This document shows, in pieces, positions 48,473 to 56,650 of a stretch of DNA of 64,000 bases (positions are counted from its first letter, which is position 1; each line of letters starts with the position of its first letter). The notes below the pieces were generated by a model, which saw only the letters and a program-made list of their open reading frames with translations, did no database searches and was not told the DNA's origin. The DNA is taken from assembly GCF_020268605.1 (NCBI RefSeq), contig NZ_CP084222.1, positions 3,038,001-3,102,000 on the forward strand, given 5' to 3'. The position numbers and the translations under genes are program-made. This DNA comes from Arsenophonus apicola (GTDB lineage: Bacteria > Pseudomonadota > Gammaproteobacteria > Enterobacterales > Enterobacteriaceae).

Positions 48473-49264
48473 TTATTTATATAAGTTATAATTCTCTTGT
48501 CGACATAAAGCCAGTGTATCTTCAATTAACCGGCGAGCAATGGTATCAGGAGGCGGTATCTGCGGTAATTTATTATAATGATACCAATCTGCACTAATTA
48601 ACTCATCAGGATTAGCCTGTATTTCACCACTAACATAATCAGCTAGAAAACCTATCATTAATGAATGAGGAAAAGGCCATGGCTGAGAAGCGACATAACG
48701 AATGTTACTAATGACAATATTACTTTCTTCTTTTACTTCCCTTTTCACCGCTTCTTCAATTGTTTCACCTAGTTCAACAAATCCGGCTAAGACTGTAAAT
48801 ATTGGCTTTTTTTTATGGCGGCGATGTTGTGCTAATAAGATATGATCAGCACGCCGGATAGCAACAATAATACAGGGCGCAATTTGTGGATAATAGCGCT
48901 CATGACAATGACCACACAAGCATGCCCATTCAGTTAAGCTGGTTGTCATTTTGTTGCCGCAATAGCCGCAATAATGGTGTGAGCGGTAAAATTCTGCCAG
49001 TTGAATACCTCGTCCAACCAGTTTAAATAGCCCCCCATCTTCATTGGCAATCCGTCGTGGTGAACACATATCTGTTGGTGATTTTGCCATAATTAACCAA
49101 ATCGTTTCCGCCTGCCATTCACCAATAGGGAGAGCCTCTTTTCCTATTAGTGACCAAAATTGGGCTGAACCTTTCGGTAAATCACCATTTGGTAACCAAA
49201 TTCGACCGCCAAAACTAACAACCCACCAACCTGTTTCTGTTCCGGCTAATTGTTTTCTAATCAT
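48473..49264 (-). CDS. nudC: NADH pyrophosphatase / RNA NAD-decapping enzyme NudC
   Basis: Hydrolyses NAD(H) and removes NAD caps from RNA 5' ends in E. coli. It has 263 aa (E. coli 257). The zinc ribbon is CGYCGNK and CLCGHC near residues 105-130, and the Nudix box is GFVELGETIEEAVKREVKEE near 170. The NudC tail SQPWPFPHSLM is also present. In E. coli rsd lies between it and thiC; here a riboswitch region follows directly and rsd is missing. Confidence 0.96.
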   Translation of the reverse strand: MIRKQLAGTETGWWVVSFGGRIWLPNGDLPKGSAQFWSLIGKEALPIGEWQAETIWLIMAKSPTDMCSPRRIANEDGGLFKLVGRGIQLAEFYRSHHYCGYCGNKMTTSLTEWACLCGHCHERYYPQIAPCIIVAIRRADHILLAQHRRHKKKPIFTVLAGFVELGETIEEAVKREVKEESNIVISNIRYVASQPWPFPHSLMIGFLADYVSGEIQANPDELISADWYHYNKLPQIPPPDTIARRLIEDTLALCRQENYNLYK

Positions 49265-49444
49265 ATAGCTCAGTTCTTCTATATTTTATTGTTCGGTGAA
49301 TTTTAAAAATATGTCTTGCTTGATCCTAATTAATATAGGCTAACCCATTTTCATCAATATCGAGTAACTATTCTGACTAAAGGTTGTTTGATGAAGAAGT
49401 TATCCATTGCAGTTTTCATTATCTCTCTTATATACTGGCATTAT

Positions 49445-49545
49445 CTTGTCGGAGTGCCTAGTAGGTTTAACAATATCTACAGGCTGAGACCGTTAATTCG
49501 GGATCCGCGGAACCTGATCAGGCTAATACCTGCGAAGGGAACAAG
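49445..49545 (+). promoter_or_regulatory. TPP riboswitch (THI element) of the thiamin operon
   Basis: The conserved CTGAGA (49483 region), the ACCTGATCAGGCTAATACC block and GCGAAGGGAACAAG match the TPP aptamer and are close to the E. coli thiC leader. P1 is formed by CTTGT (49445-49449) and ACAAG (49541-49545). Thiamin pyrophosphate binding would lower expression of thiC and the genes after it. No core base looks changed, so the switch seems intact although thiC is broken. Confidence 0.95.
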
Positions 49546-49689
49546 AGTAATCAACCTGCGATTATGACTTATCAAAAGTAAGTAGCGCAATTATTATACT
49601 ATTACTCTCACCGAGCTCCAGACAAGCAATTTCTCAATACAATTTATCTCTTTTATGTAAACTCTTTGTAATGATTTTAGGAATTTGCT

Positions 49690-51624
49690 ATGTCTAAGAA
49701 TATTATTGCAACCAGTGATATAGGTGTTACCACAAATACCAGTTCCCCACGAAAAGTACAACGTGAAGCGACACAACGTTTTCTCGATAATCTACAAAAT
49801 ATCAGCTTTCCCGGCTCAAAACGGATCTACTTAACTGGTTATCACTATAATACCCAAGTTCCTATGCGTGAAATTCAACTTTCACCGACCTTGGTTGGCG
49901 GTACAAAAGATAATCCATTGTTTGAAGAGAATGAGGCAATACCGGTCTATGATACTTCAGGTGCCTATGGCGATCCTGATGTTACGGTGGATATTAAAGT
50001 GGGTTTAAAAAAATGCCGCCAACATTAGATCTTCGATCGCAATGATACTGAACCAGTTAAAAAGCCAAGCTCCTATTTTACCCAACAACGACTCGCTGAT
50101 GCCGGATTGAATTATCTTCGTTTCAATCACCGGCCACAACCATTAAAAGCCAAAAGCGGAAAAAGCATCACGCAATTGCACTATGCTCGTCAAGGGATAA
50201 TCACAGCTGAAATGGAATTTATTGCGATCCGCGAAAATATGGGACGGGAGCGTATCAATAGTAAAATATTAACTCAACAGCATCCAGGTCAAAGCTTTAG
50301 TGCTACTTTGCCAAATAACATTACCCCTGAATTTGTTCGACAAGAAGTTGCTGCTGGTCGTGCCATTATTCCAGCCAATATCAACCATCCTGAAGCCGAG
50401 CCAATGATTATTGGTCGAAATTTTTTGGTAAAAGTTAATGCTAATATCGGTAATTCCTCAGTCACTTCATCGATTGAAGAAGAAATTGAAAAACTAATCT
50501 GGGCGACGCATTGGGGAGCCGATACCGTAATGGATTTATCGACTGGCCGTTACATCCATGAAACGAGAGAATGGCTGTTGCGTAATAGCCCTGTTCCTAT
50601 CGGTACTGTGCCCATCTACCAAGCATTGGAAAAAGTCAATGGCGTTGCAGAAAATTTGAGCTGGGAAATATTTCGCGACACCCTGCTTGAGCAAGCCGAA
50701 TAAGGGGTAGATTATTTTACTATTCATGCCGGTGTCTTATTACGCTATGTGCCAATGACCGCCAATCGCTTGACTGGTATTGTCTCTCGCGGTGGCTCAA
50801 TTATGGCAAAATGGTGTTTGTCCCATCATCAGGAAAACTTTTTGTATAGTCATTTCGAGGAAATTTGTGCAATCTGTGCTGCTTACGATGTATCTTTGTC
50901 CCTTGGCGATGGATTACGACCAGGCTCTTTACAAGACGCCAATGATGAAGCGCAATTTGCTGAATTATATACATTAGGCGAATTAACTAAGCTAGCCTGG
51001 CAATATGATGTTCAAGTTATGATCGAAGGACCGGGGCATATCCCAATGCAAATGATCCGCCGTAATATGACGGAAGAATTAACCCATTGTCATGAAGCGC
51101 CATTCTATACTTTAGGGCCTTTAACCACCGATATCGCACCTGGTTATGATCACTTTACCTCGGGTATCGGAGCGGCTTTAATTGGTTGGTTTGGTTGTGC
51201 CATGCTCTGTTATGTCACGCCAAAAGAACATTTAGGCTTACCTAATAAGGAAGATGTAAAACAAGGACTGATTACCTATAAAATTGCCGCCCATGCTGCT
51301 GATCTCGCTAAGGGCCATCCTGGGGCGCAAATTCGAGATAACGCCTTATCCAAAGCACGATTTGAGTTCCGCTGGCAAGATCAATTTAATCTCGCTCTCG
51401 ATCCTGAAACCGCACGTGCCTACCATGATGAAACTTTGCCACAAGCAGCGGGTAAAGTGGCCCATTTTTGCTCAATGTGTGGGCCTAAATTTTGCTCAAT
51501 GAAAATTTCGCAACAAGTCCGTGAACATGCTGCACAAATGGCACAAATGTCGGCAACATTTCGCACCCAGGGCAGCGAGCTATACCACAGCATGGAGACA
51601 ATTTCCGATGACAAAATGGCCTGA
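49690..51624 (+). pseudogene. thiC: Phosphomethylpyrimidine synthase ThiC, two in-frame stop codons
   Basis: ThiC is a radical-SAM enzyme that turns AIR into the HMP-phosphate part of thiamin. A single frame of 644 codons (E. coli 631) runs through the region but has TAG at codon 113 (50026-50028) and TAA at codon 338 (50701-50703). By comparison with E. coli they replace Trp (TGG) and Gln (CAA/CAG), both one-base transitions. No frameshift is needed. Sequence on both sides is well kept, including the C-terminal cluster motif CSMCGPKFC, so the loss looks recent. Without read-through no enzyme is made. Confidence 0.9.
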
Positions 51625-52261
51625 GCACGCATTTGCATCGACAGAACAGAAACTTGGTCTGTACCCAGTCGTTGATTCTGTCGAGTGGATCAAGCGCTTG
51701 CTTAACGCCGGCGTTACCACTATTCAATTAAGGATCAAAAATCCATTAGCCAACAACCTTGAAGCAGATATTAAGCAGGCTATTATGCTAAGCCAACGAT
51801 ATCAAGCCCGCCTATTTATTAATGATTATTGGCAGTTAGCTATAAAACATGGTGCCTACGGTGTCCATTTAGGGCAAGAAGATATTAATTTCGCTGATCT
51901 AAATCGCCTACAAAAAGCGGGCTTGCGCTTAGGAATTTCAAGCCATAATCAACAAGAACTCGCCAGAGCAAAGCAGTTAAGACCCTCTTATATTGCATTA
52001 GGCCATATATTTCCTACTAGTACAAAATTAATGTCTTCCTCACCACAAGGATTAATTAGCCTAAAACAGCAAGTAAATGTCACACCAGATCACCCAACTA
52101 TTGCTATAGGCGGTATTACTTTAGCTCGTGTTCCCGCAGTGCTTGCAACAGGCGTAGGAGGTATTGCCATGGTTAGTGCGATCACCAAATCGCCTGACTG
52201 GCCGAAAGTTGTTGCTCAGTTACTCTATCTCATTGAAGGTAAGGAAATGAGCCATGCTTGA
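51608..52261 (+). CDS. thiE: Thiamin-phosphate synthase
   Basis: Joins HMP-pyrophosphate and thiazole phosphate to thiamin phosphate. It has 217 aa (E. coli 211), a TIM barrel with LGLYPVVDS near residue 16, FINDYWQLAIKHGAYGVHLGQED near 75 and AIGGITLARVPAVLATGVGGIAMVSAI near 170. I chose the ATG at 51608, which aligns with the family; it overlaps the end of thiC by 17 bp. Key residues look intact, so it could still work if HMP is imported. Confidence 0.94.
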   Translation: MTKWPEHAFASTEQKLGLYPVVDSVEWIKRLLNAGVTTIQLRIKNPLANNLEADIKQAIMLSQRYQARLFINDYWQLAIKHGAYGVHLGQEDINFADLNRLQKAGLRLGISSHNQQELARAKQLRPSYIALGHIFPTSTKLMSSSPQGLISLKQQVNVTPDHPTIAIGGITLARVPAVLATGVGGIAMVSAITKSPDWPKVVAQLLYLIEGKEMSHA

Positions 52262-53002
52262 TGATGCTATTTTTATGCGCTATAGCCGCCAACTATTACT
52301 TGAAGAAATCGGTTATCAAGGTCAACAAAAATTAACAACAAGCAAAGTGCTTATTGTCGGATTGGGTGGACTTGGTTCACCGGCGGCACTTTATTTAGCT
52401 GCTGCCGGGGTCGGTGAACTCTGGTTGGCCGATAATGATAAACTACATCTTTCAAATCTACAGCGACAAATTCTTTACCATACACAAGATATTTCTCAGC
52501 CTAAAGTCACATTAGCAGCAAAACAACTTAATCAGCTCAATCCACAAACCAAAGTGAAAACTTTTGCCAAAAAACAAAACTATCATTCACTGCGAACGCT
52601 GGTTCGCGATACGGATCTGATATTGGATTGTACTGATAATATGTCAACTCGCCAGGCAATTAATGCGGCATGTGTGGTGGAAAAAAAGACACTCATTAGT
52701 GGTAGTGCGGTAGGTTTCAACGGTCAATTATTAGTTCTTGAACCTTCCTATAACCAAGGCTGCTACGCTTGTCTTTATCCTAATATGAATGAACCTTATC
52801 GTAACTGTCACAAGGCCGGAGTTTTAGGACCGGTTGTTGGCGTTATCGGCTCGCTGCAAGCCTTAGAAGCCATTAAATTATTAGTCCATTACCCTCATCG
52901 CTCAGTGGAAAACTGAAATTATTCGATGGTAAACAATATAGCTGGCATACCTTGCAACTTAGCAAAGCGAAAAGCTGTTTAGTGTGTGGAACCAGGAGAT
53001 AA
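52254..53002 (+). pseudogene. thiF: ThiS adenylyltransferase ThiF, frameshift near the 3' end
   Basis: ThiF adenylates the ThiS C-terminus for sulfur transfer in thiazole synthesis. The intact frame 52254-52916 gives 220 aa (E. coli 251) with GLGGLGSPAALYL near residue 37, DCTDNMSTR near 128 and NCHKAGVLGP (catalytic-region Cys) near 184. The frame then stops, but LFDGKQYSWHTLQLSKAKSC-LVCG continues in another frame to 53002. One extra G at 52907-52908 would restore it. The lost part holds one CxxC pair of the structural zinc site. It may be a true mutation or a homopolymer sequencing error. Confidence 0.8.
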
Positions 53003-53004
53003 AT

Positions 53005-53205
53005 ATGCACATTTTGCTAAATGATCGAATGATCGAAATTAACAGTTCGATCACGATCACCCAGTTATTTGATCAGCTGAAACTTAATACGTTAGGTATT
53101 GCGCTAGCAATTAATCAGATCATTATTCCGCGTGAAGATTGGAATCATCACTATATTAACCATCAAGATAAGATCCTGTTATTCCAGGCCATTGCCGGAG
53201 GCTAA
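53005..53205 (+). CDS. thiS: Sulfur carrier protein ThiS
   Basis: A ubiquitin-like 66-aa carrier (same as E. coli) whose C-terminal Gly-Gly is thiocarboxylated and gives sulfur to thiazole synthesis. It ends QAIAGG as needed. I chose the ATG at 53005, after AGGAG; an upstream ATG would add seven residues and lie in thiF. It lies between thiF and thiG, 3 bp before the latter. Confidence 0.95.
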   Translation: MHILLNDRMIEINSSITITQLFDQLKLNTLGIALAINQIIIPREDWNHHYINHQDKILLFQAIAGG

Positions 53206-53208
53206 ATT

Positions 53209-53979
53209 ATGTTAAAAATTGCTGATACCATTTTTCAATCACGTTTATTTCTCGGTAGCGGAAAATTCGCAAATTCATCATTGATGATCCAGGCCATTCA
53301 AGCTTCTGGTAGTCAATTAGTCACCATGGCGATGAAACGGATTGATTTAATTAATAAAAATGATGACATTTTGCTACCATTACAAAAAATTGGCGTCAAA
53401 TTATTACCGAATACTTCGGGTGCTAAAAATGCACAAGAAGCTCTATTTGCTGCCCGCTTAGCTCGTGATGCCTTAGCCACAAATTGGATAAAATTGGAGA
53501 TCCACCCCGATACAAAATATTTATTACCTGATCCAATTGAGACGTTAAAAGCGGCTGAATTGTTGGTAAAAGAAGGTTTTATTGTTTTACCTTATTGTAG
53601 TGCCGATCCTGTCTTGTGCCGACATTTAGAGGAGGTAGGTTGCGCTGCGGTGATGCCTCTTGGTGCACCTATCGGTAGCAATAAAGGATTAATTACCTAT
53701 GATTTTCTACAAATTATAATTGAGCAAGCCTCAATCCCTGTTGTTGTTGATGCAGGACTTGGTGCACCCAGTCATGCATTAGCCGCCTTGGAGATAGGAG
53801 CCGACGCGGTACTGGTAAATACCGCTATTGCCGTTGCTAATGATCCGGTTGCCATGGCACACGCCTTTCGTATTGCCATTGAAGCAGGTGATATAGTACA
53901 AACTGCCGGACTTGCAGCGCAACAGCAGCAAGCCGCACCCTCTAGCTCTTTAACACAATTCCTTGAGGCATTTCAATAA
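53209..53979 (+). CDS. thiG: Thiazole synthase
   Basis: Forms the thiazole phosphate ring from DXP, ThiS-thiocarboxylate and dehydroglycine. Its 256 aa equal E. coli: TIM barrel with the Schiff-base lysine in WIKLEIHPD near residue 95, TSGAKNAQEA near 66 and the C-terminal phosphate site LVNTAIAVANDPV. It is intact and its stop overlaps the thiH start (TAATG). Confidence 0.96.
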   Translation: MLKIADTIFQSRLFLGSGKFANSSLMIQAIQASGSQLVTMAMKRIDLINKNDDILLPLQKIGVKLLPNTSGAKNAQEALFAARLARDALATNWIKLEIHPDTKYLLPDPIETLKAAELLVKEGFIVLPYCSADPVLCRHLEEVGCAAVMPLGAPIGSNKGLITYDFLQIIIEQASIPVVVDAGLGAPSHALAALEIGADAVLVNTAIAVANDPVAMAHAFRIAIEAGDIVQTAGLAAQQQQAAPSSSLTQFLEAFQ

Positions 53980-55097
53980 TGGCGTCTTTTACTGAAATTT
54001 ATCAGCAACTTGATTGGCATCAACTGGTAATACAAATTAACAGTAAATCACCTCAAGAGGTTGAAAAAACGATTTGCGCAGATAGACTGTCATTAAATGA
54101 TTTTATGGCTCTCATTTCACCCGCAGCCTATCCTTATTTGGAAGTTATTGCTCAAAAAGCGCAGAAATTAACCCGCCAGCGTTTTGGCAATATTGTTAGC
54201 CTTTATGTACCACTCTATCTGTCTAATCTGTGTGCTAATGATTGTACTTATTGTGGTTTTTCTATGCACAACCCGATCAAACGAAAAACGCTTAACGAAA
54301 CAGAGATTATTGCAGAATGCGAGGCGATACGTTCCATGGGATATAATAATTTATTGCTTGTAACTGGTGAACACCCAAGTAAAGTGGGCATGAATTATTT
54401 CCGTCAATATATACCATTAATTAGACAATATTTCAGTTCGCTATTAATGGAGGTTCAACCATTAACAATAGCGGAATATAGAGAGCTGAAAAAAATTGGC
54501 TTAGATGGTGTACTGGTATACCAGGAAACTTATCATCAACCAACTTATCAGCAACACCATTTACGTGGAAAAAAGCAAGATTTTTTTTGGCGGCTAGAAA
54601 CACCCGATCGCCTTGGTCAGGCCGGTATTGATAAAATTGGTTTAGGGGCACTAATCGGATTATCCAATAATTGGCGGGTTGACTATTATCTAGTAGCAAA
54701 CCATCTATTTTATCTACAAAAAAAATATTGGAAAAGCCGTTACTCTATTTCTTTCCCAAGAATACGCGCCTGTATTGGTGGTATTAAGCCTGCATCTACT
54801 ATCCAGGAAGCAGAATTAGTGCAATTAATTTGCGCTTTCCGTTTATTGGCGCCCGAAGTCGAGCTTTCATTATCCACCCGTGAATCGCCTTTTTTTCGTG
54901 ATAACATTATTCCACTGGTTATCAATAATCTTAGCGCTGGCTCAAGAACCCAACCTGGTGGTTATGCTAAACATCATCAAGCACTGGAGCAATTTGCTAC
55001 CTATGATAACCGCAGCGCAAAAACCATCGCTAAAGTCATTATCGATGCTGGACTTCAACCTGTTTGGAAAGATTGGGACAACCATTTAGGACGTTGA
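53979..55097 (+). CDS. thiH: 2-iminoacetate synthase ThiH
   Basis: A radical-SAM enzyme that splits tyrosine to dehydroglycine and p-cresol for thiazole synthesis in anaerobic-type pathways. It has 372 aa (E. coli 377). The cluster motif CANDCTYCGF (CxxxCxxC) is near residue 85 and the glycine-rich LLVTGEHPSKVGMNYF near 128. The C-terminal QPVWKDWD is kept. It is the last gene of the operon and converges on the deacetylase gene. Confidence 0.96.
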   Translation: MASFTEIYQQLDWHQLVIQINSKSPQEVEKTICADRLSLNDFMALISPAAYPYLEVIAQKAQKLTRQRFGNIVSLYVPLYLSNLCANDCTYCGFSMHNPIKRKTLNETEIIAECEAIRSMGYNNLLLVTGEHPSKVGMNYFRQYIPLIRQYFSSLLMEVQPLTIAEYRELKKIGLDGVLVYQETYHQPTYQQHHLRGKKQDFFWRLETPDRLGQAGIDKIGLGALIGLSNNWRVDYYLVANHLFYLQKKYWKSRYSISFPRIRACIGGIKPASTIQEAELVQLICAFRLLAPEVELSLSTRESPFFRDNIIPLVINNLSAGSRTQPGGYAKHHQALEQFATYDNRSAKTIAKVIIDAGLQPVWKDWDNHLGR

Positions 55098-55241
55098 TAA
55101 AACACCACCTTAATTGGTGGTGACAACCCGTTTGCTCAATCAAGCTGTTAATTTTTTAATTAGTTGCTTTCAACTTACGAAATAGAATAAAACTTTGCCT
55201 ATTCACGATCTAATCTATAGTGATATCTTAATAACTCGTCT

Positions 55242-56594
55242 TTATTGATCAACAATAATGTCTTTATTAATAATTTGTTGCTGCCCATTACCCACCATTT
55301 GCGCAAACTTTTTTATGGGATCATCGCGCAATGCATATAACCGTTTTAAGGCATAAGGATTATCACCCAGTTTCACTTTACCTTGAATAGTCGTCAATGC
55401 CAAAATCATACCCGAAGCCTCGGCCGCTTCCATTACTTGTTTATTATATGCACCAAAAGGATAGGCCAAGTAACGTTGAAAGGGATTAAACGGTGCTAAT
55501 TCACGCCGGGAACGGCTAAAATCAAGTTTTACCGTACGATATGATCGACTAAAAATAATCGGTTGATTTTTATTATCTAATCTATGCATAAAATGGGAGT
55601 GAGATTGAATGTCAAAGACATCACGGCTCTCTTTCAACTCATGTCTGCTCATAAATTGTAAACCATTCGGATCCCATTTTTGATCATGAAATTTAATACG
55701 TGAGGAGATAACGAATAGCGTTGCCAACTGACCGTGAGCTTTTAAGATTGGATAAGCATAGCGATAAACAGATTTTAAACCATCATCAAAGGTTATACTG
55801 ACTACCTTACCTGGTAAATTAATTTTTTTCTTTAAATAACCATCAACTTCATCCAACGTAATTGTTTGATAACCCGCATGTTTTAAGTAAGCCATTTGTG
55901 CCTTAAAGGCTGCTACTGAAGTGGTGGTTGAGGTATGACGAAATAATTTATTTTCATTATTAGGCAGTAAATGGTGATAAGTCAGAATTGGGATCCCTTT
56001 ATCTAATGAAGCATCCCCACCATCAATAAAAGCTAGTCTACCGCCAAGATCAATAATAAACCAAGAGCTCATTGGTGTTGAGTTGTGCTTAACCTTCTTC
56101 GCTATCTGATTAAGCACTGGATAACGTAAATTGGCGGAGAGAAAACCAATAATCTTGCTTTTCTCATCTGCATCTTAATAGATGGCGGTTTGTTTTGTCG
56201 TCACTAAATAGTCATAAACGGGCTTATCTAATAGTTTTAAAGTATCCGTTGGAAACTGATTTTGTTTTACCTCAGAAGCTTTTTGCTGAGTAATATAACC
56301 ATCACTATTACCAAAATGAAAACGGTAAAGATTATTTTTCCCCGGTTGCATGAGTAAAAGCGAATTTTTCAATAACCAACCAGCTTGCCGTATTTTTCCT
56401 CCCACGACTGCATAAATCACACTGTCTTGGTTAACTTTCATAGGTTTACTGAACTCAGCATTCGGACGCTTTTCAAACAATGGAACCATGTTGTTTTCCG
56501 CATACAGTGGAAAACTGAGAAAAAAAGAAATAAAAATACTCAATGTATATAAAGTAATAAAACGGCAGCGTATCATTAATTTAATATTCTCCAT
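55242..56594 (-). pseudogene. Secreted polysaccharide deacetylase, in-frame stop codon
   Basis: A NodB-fold polysaccharide deacetylase (YadE-like or PgaB-like). The whole frame of 450 codons is open except for TAA at codon 140 (56175-56177), probably from CAA (Gln). A signal peptide (about residues 7-32, ending FPLYA) and an SH3-like N-terminal part precede it. The NodB domain after it has SITFDDGLKSVY (metal Asp) and the histidine motif SHSHFMH. The gene begins 11 bp after the rpoC terminator. It is likely inactive unless the stop is read through; the second half lacks a signal peptide of its own. Confidence 0.8.
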
Positions 56595-56605
56595 AATATA
56601 GCTAT

Positions 56606-56636
56606 AAAAATGCCCTCATTATGAGGGCATTTTTTA
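56606..56636 (-). terminator. Terminator after rpoC
   Basis: A stem ATGCCCTCAT-TATGAGGGCAT with A runs on one side and TTTTT on the other, 14 bp after the rpoC stop. It is the end of the rpoBC operon and may work in both directions. The deacetylase gene starts 11 bp beyond it. Confidence 0.92.
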
Positions 56637-56650
56637 CAGATCAAGCTGCA

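Noticed and set aside
49690..50028. thiC read as disrupted by a frameshift in the run of A before 50013
   Set aside because: All three thiC pieces are in the same frame; the breaks are stop codons, not indels.
55103..55122. Inverted repeat CACCACC/GGTGGTG after thiH as a terminator
   Set aside because: There is no T run on either side; too weak to call.
49690..56594. Stop-codon reassignment as a reason for the in-frame TAG and TAA
   Set aside because: TAA and TAG end many intact genes in the window, and the other long genes have no internal stops.
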